The notes under the pieces are model-generated. The model saw only the letters and a list, made by a program, of their open reading frames with translations. It was not told the DNA's origin and made no database searches. DNA of 64,000 bases from Streptomyces sp. NBC_01262 (lineage in GTDB: Bacteria; Actinomycetota; Actinomycetes; Streptomycetales; Streptomycetaceae). A program made the translations under genes and the position numbers. Positions 1-8,175 of this stretch are shown here, one piece after another. How positions within the stretch are numbered: position 1 is the stretch's first letter; each line of letters begins with the position of its first letter. The stretch is taken from the NCBI RefSeq assembly GCF_036226365.1, contig NZ_CP108462.1:4214501-4278500 (forward strand). Reading direction: 5' to 3'.

Positions 1-719
1 AGCCCCTGCACGGCGACCGCCTGACCGGCGACTGCCCGGCGATACTCGGCGGCCCGGCCCGCCTGACCGGCAGCGGCAGCCCCGTCATGTTCATCGGCCA
101 TCACAAGGGCGGCCCCGCCCTCGCCGCACGCCAGAGCCATCACTTCGGGATGGCCACGCCGCCGGGCTACCGCAAGGCCGCGCGCCTCATGCGCATGGCG
201 GCCAAGTTGGGGCTCCCGCTCCTGACGCTGATCGACACGCCGGGGGCGAACCCGGGCCCGGAGGCCGAGGCGGGCGGGCAGGCGTACGCCATCGCGGAGA
301 ACCTGCGCCTGATGTCCCAGCTGCCCGTTCCCGTGGTGGCCGTGATCACGGGTGAGGGCGGCAGCGGAGGCGCCCTGGCCCTCGCGGTGGCCGACCGGGT
401 GCTGATCAGCGAGAACGGCGTCTACTCGGTGATCAGCCCGGAAGGCTGCGCCGCGATTTTGTGGAAGGACCCAACCGCCGCCCCCACCGCGGCGGCCGCG
501 CTGCGCATGACCGCCGGAGACCTGGCCCGCCTCGGCATCGTCGACGGCGTGGTCCCCGAGCCGCCCGGCGGCGCGCACACCGATCACGCGGCGGCGGCGA
601 CGCTGCTGGGTGAGGCGGTGACGGCGGCGTTCGAGGAGCTGCTCCCGTACGGGCCAGAACGGCTGCTGGGCGAGCGCCGGGACCGATTCCACCGCTTCGG
701 ACTAGAGGAAGCACCATGA
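1..719 (+). CDS. accA: Acetyl-CoA carboxylase carboxyltransferase, alpha-type (5' end outside window)
   Basis: The reading frame is open from base 3, so the gene begins left of the window. It should transfer the carboxyl group from carboxybiotin to acetyl-CoA, making malonyl-CoA. Motifs of the crotonase-fold alpha subunit are visible: FIGHHKGG, GYRKAARLMRMA, LIDTPGANPG, the oxyanion-hole stretch GEGGSGGALA, and YSVISPEGCAAILWK followed by EPPGGAH. The stop overlaps the biotin carrier start (ATGA), so the three carboxylase genes are translationally coupled. Streptomyces normally use a different, two-part acyl-CoA carboxylase, so this set is probably a dedicated malonyl-CoA supply for a polyketide cluster (inference). 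Whether a beta domain is fused at the missing N-terminus cannot be seen. Confidence 0.9.
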   Translation, partial: PLHGDRLTGDCPAILGGPARLTGSGSPVMFIGHHKGGPALAARQSHHFGMATPPGYRKAARLMRMAAKLGLPLLTLIDTPGANPGPEAEAGGQAYAIAENLRLMSQLPVPVVAVITGEGGSGGALALAVADRVLISENGVYSVISPEGCAAILWKDPTAAPTAAAALRMTAGDLARLGIVDGVVPEPPGGAHTDHAAAATLLGEAVTAAFEELLPYGPERLLGERRDRFHRFGLEEAP

Positions 720-1270
720 CGATCAACAGCGACAAGAAGACGGACCGCGTCCCGCCGAAAGCCCTCAACGGCGACGCCCGCCCCTCCCTTCCCACCGCTC
801 AATCCACCCTGGACTCGGTCTGCCGGAGCGCGACAGAGCTCGCGAAGTCCGCGCCGAAGCCGCCGCAGCGCATCAAGCTGCAGCACGGGCAGATCTCCGT
901 CGAGATCGAGTGGCCGCAGGAAGAGCGTCCAAGCACACCCGCGGCGCCGGCACCCGCAGCCGCATCCGCATCCGCATCCGCGCCGCCGTCCACCGAACAC
1001 TGCCTCCTCGCCCCGACCGTCGGCACCTTCTACCACTCCCCCGAGCCCGGGACGCCCCCGTACGTGGCCGTCGGGGACCTCGTCCGCCCCGGCCAGCCGG
1101 TGGGCGTACTGGAGGTCATGAAGATGATGAGCACGATCCAGGCCGACCGTGCGGGGCGGGTGGTGGAGATCCTCGTGCCCGACGCGCACCCCGTCGAATA
1201 CCAGCAGCGGCTCATCGTCCTTGAACCGCTTGAGCCGCTTGAGCCGCTTGAGCCGAACGCCGAGGGGTGA
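716..1270 (+). CDS. accB: Biotin carboxyl carrier protein of acetyl-CoA carboxylase
   Basis: This 184-residue protein has the usual layout: an N-terminal part, an Ala/Pro-rich swinging linker (about residues 75-92), and a C-terminal biotinyl domain (about 95-172). The biotinylation motif EVMKMM is present with Lys136 as acceptor, and the domain opens with LLAPTVGTFYHSPEPG as in AccB. It carries CO2 from the biotin carboxylase to the carboxyltransferase. It overlaps its neighbours by 4 bases on both sides (ATGA and GTGA). The C-terminus is unusual: a tandem Leu-Glu-Pro repeat coded by a near-perfect 9-base repeat around 1220-1256, likely a slippage product and not part of the family fold. Confidence 0.93.
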   Translation: MTINSDKKTDRVPPKALNGDARPSLPTAQSTLDSVCRSATELAKSAPKPPQRIKLQHGQISVEIEWPQEERPSTPAAPAPAAASASASAPPSTEHCLLAPTVGTFYHSPEPGTPPYVAVGDLVRPGQPVGVLEVMKMMSTIQADRAGRVVEILVPDAHPVEYQQRLIVLEPLEPLEPLEPNAEG

Positions 1271-2640
1271 CCGCCGTGTTCTCCACCGTCCTGATCGCCA
1301 ACCGGGGCGAGATCGCGCTCCGCGTCGCCCGGACCTGCCGGGAGCTGGGCATCCGCACCGTCGCCGTCCACTCCACGGCCGACCGCGACTCGGCGGTCGT
1401 ACGCCTGGCCGACGAGTCCGTGCACATCGGCCCGCCCCCGGCCAAGGCCAGCTACCTCAGCATCCCCGCCCTGATCGAGGCCGCCCGCCGCACCGGCGCG
1501 CAGGCCGTCCACCCCGGCTACGGCTTCCTGTCCGAGGACGCCGACTTCGCCGAGGTCTGCGCCTCGAACGGCATCACCTTCATCGGCCCCGCCCCCTCCG
1601 TCATCGCCCAGCTGGGCGACAAGGCCGCCTGCCGTGCCCTCATGGCCACCGCCGGCCTCCCCGTCCTGCCCGGCTCGGCGGGCCCGCTCTCTTCCCCCGC
1701 CGACGCGAAGGAGACGGCCCAGCAGACCGGCTACCCCGTCATCCTCAAGGCCGTCGCGGGCGGCGGAGGCCGCGGCATGGCCGTCGTACGCGACCCCGAC
1801 GACCTGCTCAGCGCCTACGCCGCCACCCGAGCGCACGCGCACGCCGTCTTCGGCGACGACCGGCTCTACCTGGAGCGCTACGTAGAGAACGCCCGCCACA
1901 TCGAGGTCCAGGTGCTCTGCGACGCCCACGGCGCCGCCGTCCATCTCGGCGAGCGCGACTGCTCCGTCCAGCGCCGCCACCAGAAGCTCGTCGAGGAGTC
2001 CCCCGCGCCCAACCTGCCGCCCCGGCTGCGTACCGCCATGTGCGAGGCCGCGGTGCGCGGCGCGCTCGCCGTGGGCTACGAAGGCGCGGGGACCTTCGAA
2101 TTCGTGGTCTCCCCGGCCCCTGAGCACGACTTCCACCTCATGGAGGTCAACTGCCGCCTCCAGGTCGAACACCCCGTGACCGAACTCGTCACCGGCATCG
2201 ACCTCGTCCGCGAGCAGATCCTCATCGCCGCCGGTCTCCCGCTCTCCTTCGGCCAGGACGACATCCGCCCGCGCGGCGTCGCCATCGAATGCCGCGTCAA
2301 CGCGGAGGACCCGGGCCGGGACTTCGCTCCCACGCCCGGGCTTCTCACCGAGTTCATCCCGCCGGGCGGTCCCTTCGTACGCGTCGACACCCACGCGTTC
2401 ACCGGATGGCGGATCGGGCCCGACTACGACTCGCTGCTCGCGAAGGTGTGCGCGTGGGCGCCCGACCGCGAGCGCGCGCTCGCGCGGGCGGACCGGGCGC
2501 TGGAGGAGTTCCGGGTGACGGGCGAGGGCGTCGCCACGACGGGGGACTTCCTCCGTACGGTGCTCGCCCATCCGGCGTTCCGGGCGGCGGGCCATACGAC
2601 GGCGCTGGTCGGCGGCATGGTGGCGGCCGAGGAGGGGTGA
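1267..2640 (+). CDS. accC: Biotin carboxylase subunit of acetyl-CoA carboxylase
   Basis: A GTG start overlapping the accB stop gives 457 residues, close to the roughly 450 usual for AccC. It carboxylates carrier-bound biotin using ATP and bicarbonate. The N-terminal biotin carboxylase domain begins VLIANRGEIALRV. The ATP-grasp glycine loop AGGGGRG lies near residues 164-170, and the catalytic stretch MEVNCRLQVEHPVTE follows, with Cys-Arg where most enzymes have Thr-Arg. The C-terminal domain ends around TGDFLRTVLAHPAFR. No biotinyl domain is fused, unlike the housekeeping actinobacterial AccA (BC-BCCP) proteins. It is the last gene of the operon and is followed by convergent genes. Confidence 0.95.
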   Translation: MTAVFSTVLIANRGEIALRVARTCRELGIRTVAVHSTADRDSAVVRLADESVHIGPPPAKASYLSIPALIEAARRTGAQAVHPGYGFLSEDADFAEVCASNGITFIGPAPSVIAQLGDKAACRALMATAGLPVLPGSAGPLSSPADAKETAQQTGYPVILKAVAGGGGRGMAVVRDPDDLLSAYAATRAHAHAVFGDDRLYLERYVENARHIEVQVLCDAHGAAVHLGERDCSVQRRHQKLVEESPAPNLPPRLRTAMCEAAVRGALAVGYEGAGTFEFVVSPAPEHDFHLMEVNCRLQVEHPVTELVTGIDLVREQILIAAGLPLSFGQDDIRPRGVAIECRVNAEDPGRDFAPTPGLLTEFIPPGGPFVRVDTHAFTGWRIGPDYDSLLAKVCAWAPDRERALARADRALEEFRVTGEGVATTGDFLRTVLAHPAFRAAGHTTALVGGMVAAEEG

Positions 2641-2675
2641 TCCCCCTCGGCTGCCACCGGCCGCCGATCCGCCTC

Positions 2676-3713
2676 TCAGGACCCGACCACGCCGTACAGC
2701 GCGTGCAGGTAGGGGTTGACGGGGGTGACGTCACCGACCACGATCCCGGCTTCCGTCATCAGCCCGGTGAGGCTGTGCCGGGTGTGCTTCTGGCCGCCGA
2801 CGTTGAGCAGCAGCATCAGGTCCATGGCGGTGGTGAACCGCATCGAGGCCGTGTCGTCGACGAGGTTCTCGATGACGACGACCCTGGCGCCCGGTGCGGC
2901 GGCGCCGACGATGTTCCGCAGGGTGCGCCGCGTGCTGTCGTCGTCCCATTCCAGGATGTTCTTGATGATGTACATGTCGGCGGCGACCGGAATCGCCTCG
3001 CGGCAGTCCCCGCCGACCAGCCGCACCCGACCGGCCAGCTCGCCGCCGGCCCGCAGTCGCGGGTCGGCCCCGGCGACGACCTTCGGCAGGTCGAGCAGCG
3101 TGCCCTGTACGCCGCCGTGCTTTTCGAGGAGCGCGGCGAGCACATGCCCCTGCCCGCCGCCCACGTCGGCGACGTGTTTGACGCCGGTCAGGTCCAGCAG
3201 CTCGGCGATGTCCTGGGCGGACTGGCGGCTGGAGTGCGTCATCGCCCGGTCGAAGACATGGGCGCTGTCGCGGGCGTCGTCGTGGAGGTAGTCGAAGAAC
3301 TCCTTGCCGTAGAGCTCGGGGAAGATGTTGCGGCCCGAGCGCACGGCGTCGTCGAGGCGGGGCCAGGCCTGCCAGGTCCAGGGTTCGGTGCACCACAGGG
3401 CGATGTAGTGAAGGCTGTTGGGGGCGTCGACGCGGAGCATGCGCGACATGTCGGTGTGGGCGAAGCGGCCGTCGGGCAGTTCCTCGAAGACGCCGTACGA
3501 GGAGAGGGCGCGGATCAGCCGGGCGAGGGGACGGGGCTCGGTGTTGACGGCGGCGGCCAGCTCGTCCGGCGTCATGGGGGCTTCGCCGAGGGCGTCGGCG
3601 ACTCCGAGGCGGGCGGCGGCGCGTACGGCGGCGGCGCAGGCGGCGCCGAAGACGAGTTCGCGCAGGCGCATGGCGCCGCTCTGAGGCGCGGCGGTCTCAG
3701 CGGTGTCGGTCAT
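2676..3713 (-). CDS. SAM-dependent O-methyltransferase (class I, dimerising type)
   Basis: The protein has 345 residues, typical for plant-type and polyketide O-methyltransferases. An N-terminal winged-helix dimerisation domain (about 15-100, with TPDELAAAVNTEP and a FAHTDMS-like segment) precedes the methyltransferase domain. SAM-binding motif I reads DVGGGQG at about residues 183-189, and a later motif with LLDLPKVV resembles the acidic ribose-binding loop. Such enzymes methylate hydroxyls on small aromatic molecules. The start lies 3 bases after the stop of the beta-helix gene, so both belong to one minus-strand transcript, convergent with the carboxylase genes. The substrate is unknown; a tailoring role in a cluster to the left is inference. 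Confidence 0.85.
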   Translation of the reverse strand: MTDTAETAAPQSGAMRLRELVFGAACAAAVRAAARLGVADALGEAPMTPDELAAAVNTEPRPLARLIRALSSYGVFEELPDGRFAHTDMSRMLRVDAPNSLHYIALWCTEPWTWQAWPRLDDAVRSGRNIFPELYGKEFFDYLHDDARDSAHVFDRAMTHSSRQSAQDIAELLDLTGVKHVADVGGGQGHVLAALLEKHGGVQGTLLDLPKVVAGADPRLRAGGELAGRVRLVGGDCREAIPVAADMYIIKNILEWDDDSTRRTLRNIVGAAAPGARVVVIENLVDDTASMRFTTAMDLMLLLNVGGQKHTRHSLTGLMTEAGIVVGDVTPVNPYLHALYGVVGS

Positions 3714-3716
3714 GGG

Positions 3717-4871
3717 TCAGCACCAGCCTGTCGGTTCGGAGATGTGGCAGCGGTTGCCGGTGAAGGTGTTGGCGGCGAGGGTGGTGCCGCTGCTGCCGCT
3801 ACTGCCGCTGCCGCCGGAGTCGCGGTCGGCGAGGTCGGCGGGGGCGTTGCCCAGGGCGAGGTTGTTGCGGATGGTGTTGCCGGTGTTGTGGGTGCCGGGG
3901 GCGTTGCTGGCGTAGAGGACGATGCCGCCCGCCATGGGCGAGGCCTTGAGGGCGGGGCCGGTGGCAGTGCCTGCGGTGCCGGTGCTGACGTTGCCGAGCA
4001 CGCTGTTGCCCTCGACCAGTACGTCCGCCGCTCCGGTGAGGAGGATGCCGACGCCCTGGATGTTGGGCAGGCCGTGGTTGGCGGGGCTGACGCAGTAGTG
4101 GTTGTTCTCGGCGACGAGGTTGCGGCGGACCGTCAGGTCACCGGCCTGGGGGCGGCCTTCGTCGCCGACGACGAAGACGCCGCCGCAGTTGTCGGTGATG
4201 TGGTTGTTCTCGACGACGAGATCCCGCAGCCGGCGCAGCACGAGGCCGATGCGGTTGCCGACGAGGCGGTTGTCGCGGACGAGGGCTCCGTCGGTGTCGA
4301 GGGCGCCGCCTTCGGCGTTGACGTAGTTGGCGATGAAGATGCCTGACTCGCCGTTGTTCTCGGACTCGTTGCCGACGAACCGGCCCTGCACCGACTGCTC
4401 CAGGCTGATGCCCTGCTGGCCGTTGTCGCGGGCGGTGAGGCCGCGGACCTCGATGCGGTCGGCGCGGGTGGCGTTGACGCCGTTCTTCTTGAAGCCGGCG
4501 ACCGTCAGATGGCCGAGGCGGACATCGTTGGCCCGGTGATCGGCCGTTCCGGTGACGCAGAGTCCGTGGCCGGCCCGGGCGCAGGCGTTCTCCGTACCGG
4601 CCGCGCTCGGGGCGATGACCGTGCCCGGGCCGGCGCCGCGCAGGGTGAGCCGGGGGACGGTGATCTGGACGCTGCCCCGGTAGACGCCGGGTTCGACGTA
4701 GATGTCGTCGCCGGGGGCGGCGCGGTCCACCGCCGCCTGGATGGACTCCCCGGCCCGTACGACCAGCCGCTTCGGTGCGGCGTGGGCCGCGGGGGCGGCG
4801 GCGAGGACCGGGACGAGGCCCAGGACGACGGTGGTGGCCGCGACAAGGCCGATGGCCCCTCGTGGTGGCAT
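3717..4871 (-). CDS. Secreted right-handed parallel beta-helix protein
   Basis: This 384-residue protein has an export signal (Arg near the N-terminus, a hydrophobic stretch about residues 8-28, cleavage near AHAA). The segment VRAGESIQAAVDRAAPGDDIYVEPGVY fits the start of a NosD/pectate-lyase-type beta helix, and it is quoted here only as a landmark for residues 40-66. Repeats containing N-x-I/N-x-F turns follow, for example VRDNRLVGNRIG and VVENNHITDN, which stack as helical rungs. Cysteines are sparse but paired (CARAGHGLC; CHISEPTGWC at the end). It may bind or cleave a polysaccharide; no catalytic residues can be assigned. It is the first gene of a two-gene operon with the O-methyltransferase. 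Confidence 0.8.
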   Translation of the reverse strand: MPPRGAIGLVAATTVVLGLVPVLAAAPAAHAAPKRLVVRAGESIQAAVDRAAPGDDIYVEPGVYRGSVQITVPRLTLRGAGPGTVIAPSAAGTENACARAGHGLCVTGTADHRANDVRLGHLTVAGFKKNGVNATRADRIEVRGLTARDNGQQGISLEQSVQGRFVGNESENNGESGIFIANYVNAEGGALDTDGALVRDNRLVGNRIGLVLRRLRDLVVENNHITDNCGGVFVVGDEGRPQAGDLTVRRNLVAENNHYCVSPANHGLPNIQGVGILLTGAADVLVEGNSVLGNVSTGTAGTATGPALKASPMAGGIVLYASNAPGTHNTGNTIRNNLALGNAPADLADRDSGGSGSSGSSGTTLAANTFTGNRCHISEPTGWC

Positions 4872-5042
4872 GACCGTACCTGCCTTCCGGCGGCACGAAG
4901 AGTCACCCGAAGGTCATATGGTGCGAAGCCGCCGAAAGTTACGTTATGAGTGATCGTCAGCTCCCGCCACTCGCGTCTCTTTTTTTGGGAGGCGAGTTCG
5001 CCTGCGTCGGCCGCAGATAGCCCAGGGGGCCCGCCGCCCCGC

Positions 5043-6371
5043 TCAGGCGACCGCGGCGCCCAGGTCCGCCAGCTCCGCGTGCGCAGCGTCCGCGAGAAGC
5101 TGCAGGTCAGGGGCGGCGCATCCGTCTCCGACGAGCCCGAGATGAACCTTTCCCCGGTACGTGGTCATGGCGACGGCAAGGGACTGCCCCCGGGCCAGCG
5201 GGGCGAGCGGGTAGAGGGCCGTGAGCGGGCAGCCGCCGACCGTGAAGCCGAGGTCGGGGACGGGGACGCTGGTCACCAGGATGTCGAAGAGCAGCCGCAC
5301 GGCGTGCCCGGCCAGCGGGGCGCCCAGACGGCTGGCCACCGGGAGCAGGTAATCGGTGAGCAGCACCGCGGCGCCCGGGCCCCGGCCGGGGCCGGCGGCC
5401 TTGTTGCGGTCCATGACCCCGCGTACGGCGTCCAGCCGCCGCAGCGGGTCCGGCTCGGCGACCGGGAGCTCGGCCAGGTAGCCCGACAGCCGGTTCCCGG
5501 CGCCACGGTGGCCGTCGCCGGGCCGCCGGGACACCGGCACCAGCGCGCGGGGGACGGCGGTGGTCACGTCCTCGCCGCGCTCGCTCATCCAGCGCCGCAG
5601 CATCCCGGCGACCATCGCGATCAGCACGTCGTTCACGGTGCCGCCGCCCGCCTTGCGGATCAGCTGGACGGCGTCGAGATCGAGCACCGCCGTCGCGAGC
5701 TGCCGGGACCCGCTCGACGGGGCCGCCAGCGCCGGAATCGTCCGGGATCCGACCGACGCCCCCAGCGAGGCCCGCGCCATCGCCGCCCCGATGCCCAGCG
5801 CCTGCCCCGCCTCGCCGACGGCCGCCCCGACCGCGGCCCCGACCCGCGACCGCAGGCCCGGCCCCGGCCCGGCGACCGCCGGAGGCGCCGCCTTCCGCGG
5901 AGCCGTCAGCCGTACCAGCCCCGGGCTCTCGTCGAAGAGCACCGCCCCCAGGGACACCGCCCGGAGCCCGTCGGCCAGGGCGTGATGGATCTTCAGCAGT
6001 ACGGAGAAGGGCTCCCCGTCCGCACCCTCGATCACGTGGATCTCCCAGGGCGGCCGGTCCCGGTTCAGCGGACGCTCCATCAGCTCGGCCGCCAGCTCCG
6101 GCCATTCCCGGTGCAGATACACATGCCGCCGCACATCGAACCGCGGGTCGTCCACCCACGCCGCCGCGCCCACCGGCATCCACACGTCCCGCACCCGCCG
6201 CCGCAGCCGGGGCACCTGAGCCGCCCGGGCCGCCAGCAGCTCCGCCACCTCCCGCGGCCCGCGGCCGGCCACCGGCGCGAAGACCGCCAGCGCGCCCATG
6301 TGCAGGGGGTGGTCCTGCGAGTCCGCGTGCCAGAAAGCGAGGTCCAGGGGGCCCAGCAGCTCATTGCTCAT
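5043..6371 (-). CDS. Wax ester synthase/diacylglycerol acyltransferase (WS/DGAT) family protein
   Basis: The 442-residue length and motifs match the bacterial WS/DGAT family, which esterifies diacylglycerol or long alcohols with acyl-CoA for neutral lipid storage at the membrane. The catalytic HHxxxDG motif is intact as HHALADG at about residues 129-135. Family landmarks LDLAFWHADSQDHPLHMGAL at the N-terminus and NDVLIAMVAGMLRRW in the second half are present. It stands alone on the minus strand and is divergent from the ROK regulator across 223 bases. Lipid substrates cannot be read from sequence. Confidence 0.9.
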   Translation of the reverse strand: MSNELLGPLDLAFWHADSQDHPLHMGALAVFAPVAGRGPREVAELLAARAAQVPRLRRRVRDVWMPVGAAAWVDDPRFDVRRHVYLHREWPELAAELMERPLNRDRPPWEIHVIEGADGEPFSVLLKIHHALADGLRAVSLGAVLFDESPGLVRLTAPRKAAPPAVAGPGPGLRSRVGAAVGAAVGEAGQALGIGAAMARASLGASVGSRTIPALAAPSSGSRQLATAVLDLDAVQLIRKAGGGTVNDVLIAMVAGMLRRWMSERGEDVTTAVPRALVPVSRRPGDGHRGAGNRLSGYLAELPVAEPDPLRRLDAVRGVMDRNKAAGPGRGPGAAVLLTDYLLPVASRLGAPLAGHAVRLLFDILVTSVPVPDLGFTVGGCPLTALYPLAPLARGQSLAVAMTTYRGKVHLGLVGDGCAAPDLQLLADAAHAELADLGAAVA

Positions 6372-6594
6372 GCGTCAGTGAAACCGCCGCACATGGCTAC
6401 GGTCAAGCGACACATGATCCACACAGCGTTACCAAACAGTACGTAAACTTCGCGAAACGTACCCGCCGTGAGCGGGCCTCTGTGCGTACTCGAACCGATT
6501 TGCTAGCTTCGGCGCATGGCTTCCCACAGCACGGCCACCTGTCGCCCGGAGTGAGGCACCGCAACCGGCCCCGCTCACGAGGAAGACCCCCGCC

Positions 6595-7830
6595 ATGCAC
6601 TCCAGCCCCAGTGGAAACCAGCTCGAACGCGTCGCCGACGGCGCGCGCCGCCGGACCAGCGCCAGCGCTGTGATGCGCACCGTCCTGGAGGACGGACCGG
6701 TCGCCCGCAGCAGCATCGCCCGGCGCACCGGCCTGTCCCCGGCGTCCGTGACCGGGCACTGCGCACAGCTCGCCCGCCTCGGCCTCCTCCGGGAGGCGCC
6801 GGAGGCCCTGCGTACGAACGGGGTGGGCCGCCCCCACATCCCGGTCGACCTGGACGACTCCCGCTTTCTGGCCGGGGGCGTGCATGTGGCGGTGCCGTAC
6901 ACCACCGTCGCCCTGCTGGGCCTGCGCGGGCAGGTCGTCGCGCAGCGGCGCCTGACGCACCGCGACGGCGCGACCGAGCCCGGCCGGATACTCGCGCGCG
7001 CCGCCGAAGGCCTCGGCGCCCTACGGGCCGCGCAGGATCCCCGCGCCACTCTGCTCGGCGTCGGCCTGGCCACCGGCGGCTGGGTCGACCGCGCCCAGGG
7101 CACCGTCGTCGAGCACCCGATGCTCGGCTGGCGTGATGTGGCCGCCTCGGAACTGCTGGGCGGGCTCACCGGCCTCCCGGTCCATGTGGACGCCCATTCG
7201 CGGGCGCTGGCCAACGGCGAGCGGCTCTTCGGGATCACGCGCGGCGACCGGAGCTCGCTGCACCTGTTCATCGGCAACGTCGTGGACGCCGCCTTCGCCA
7301 CCGGCGACGGGGTGCACCACGGGCCCCGGTCGCAGGCGGGCGCGATCGCCCATCTGCCGGTGGAGCGCGGCACGGTGGCCTGCCCCTGCGGCCGGACCGG
7401 GTGCCTGCAGGCCGAGGTGTCCGAGCAGACCCTGTGCAGGCGGGCGTACGAAGCCGGCATCGTCCCGGCCCCGTCGGATCCGCTGCTGGTCCTGGCCGCC
7501 GCCGAAGCGGGCGACCGGCGCGCGGTCCGGCTCCTGCTGGAGCGCGCCCGGCTGGTCGGCCGGGCGGCGGCGCTGCTGCTGGACGTGCTGAACCCGGACA
7601 CGGTCGTCATCACCGAACTCGGCGTCATCCACCGGCAGGACTGCCTGGCCGCGCTGCGGGAGGAGGTCGCGGCCCGTACGTCGGCGGTCGTCGACGTCGA
7701 GCGGACGGTGGTCCCGACCAGCTTCCCTGCGGCGGAGATACTCGCCGTGGCCGGCGGCTCGGTGGTTCTCGACGTGCTGTACCGCGACCCGCTCGGGGTG
7801 CTGGAATCGGTGACGGATGATTCCCGCTAG
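6595..7830 (+). CDS. ROK family transcriptional regulator
   Basis: This 411-residue protein has an N-terminal winged helix-turn-helix (about 20-80, ARSSIARRTGLSPASVTGHC) fused to a ROK sugar-kinase-like domain. The ROK zinc motif CPCGRTGCLQAE is present at about residues 262-273, and the sugar-pocket region includes VDAHSRALANGE. ROK regulators usually repress catabolic genes and are released by a sugar or sugar phosphate. The ATG follows GGAAG-type bases about 10 nt upstream. It ends only about 60 bases before the leader peptide of the organosulfur operon, but nothing visible shows that it controls that operon; control of nearby sugar or lipid genes is just as likely. Confidence 0.9.
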   Translation: MHSSPSGNQLERVADGARRRTSASAVMRTVLEDGPVARSSIARRTGLSPASVTGHCAQLARLGLLREAPEALRTNGVGRPHIPVDLDDSRFLAGGVHVAVPYTTVALLGLRGQVVAQRRLTHRDGATEPGRILARAAEGLGALRAAQDPRATLLGVGLATGGWVDRAQGTVVEHPMLGWRDVAASELLGGLTGLPVHVDAHSRALANGERLFGITRGDRSSLHLFIGNVVDAAFATGDGVHHGPRSQAGAIAHLPVERGTVACPCGRTGCLQAEVSEQTLCRRAYEAGIVPAPSDPLLVLAAAEAGDRRAVRLLLERARLVGRAAALLLDVLNPDTVVITELGVIHRQDCLAALREEVAARTSAVVDVERTVVPTSFPAAEILAVAGGSVVLDVLYRDPLGVLESVTDDSR

Positions 7831-7888
7831 TTAATTCAGAAAGTTGGAATGTTGACAGGCAATGCGAACTGACGGGAACATCATTCCC

Positions 7889-8008
7889 ATGAGCGCGCAG
7901 CCTTTCTCCCAGGCCGCCCGGACACGGAAGATCCGTGTCCGGCGAGTCGCGCTGACCAGGTGCCGTGTCATCGACCTGATGCGGGTCGGACGCACCCTCT
8001 GTAGCTGA
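7889..8008 (+). CDS. Short leader peptide ending Leu-Cys-Ser, likely cysteine-responsive attenuator
   Basis: The 39-residue ORF ends in VIDLMRVGRTLCS and belongs by pattern to the short actinobacterial leader peptides of the form R-x-x-x-I/V-D-L-x-R-V-x-x-x-L-C found upstream of sulfur-assimilation genes. An in-frame ATG at 7862 is an alternative start; the ATG at 7889 has GACGGGA about 12 nt upstream. In the proposed mechanism, translation of the terminal Cys codon (8000-8002) senses charged tRNA-Cys and controls the downstream operon. The next gene begins 167 bases later and encodes a sulfonate-type binding protein, which fits. The motif and position are seen; the regulatory role is inferred from the family. 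Confidence 0.7.
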   Translation: MSAQPFSQAARTRKIRVRRVALTRCRVIDLMRVGRTLCS

Positions 8009-8025
8009 CCCCCGGTAGCTGACGT

Positions 8026-8068
8026 CGCCCGCCCGCTGGGCGCCGGCTTGACGGATCAGCCATTTTTT
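8026..8068 (+). terminator. Possible attenuator hairpins with T-run after the leader peptide
   Basis: A 5-bp stem with a 7-nt loop (8026-8042) is followed by a 4-bp GGCT/AGCC hairpin (8045-8061) and six T residues (8063-8068). This comes right after the leader stop and before the binding-protein gene, where a conditional terminator would be placed. The stems are short, so it may be weak or part of a larger alternative fold. Confidence 0.4.
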
Positions 8069-8175
8069 CACGTGCTGTTCACGCGCCGCCACATTGATTT
8101 CTCTTTCGCGCGACATGCGTTTTCTCGGCATGCCCGAATGTCATTCCACGCACCCCGGAAACGGAGTATTCCCTC

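Noticed and set aside
2289..4346. 685-residue plus-strand ORF over the methyltransferase and beta-helix genes
   Set aside because: The composition is almost only Gly, Ala, Val, Asp and Glu with no family features; the opposite strand encodes clear proteins.
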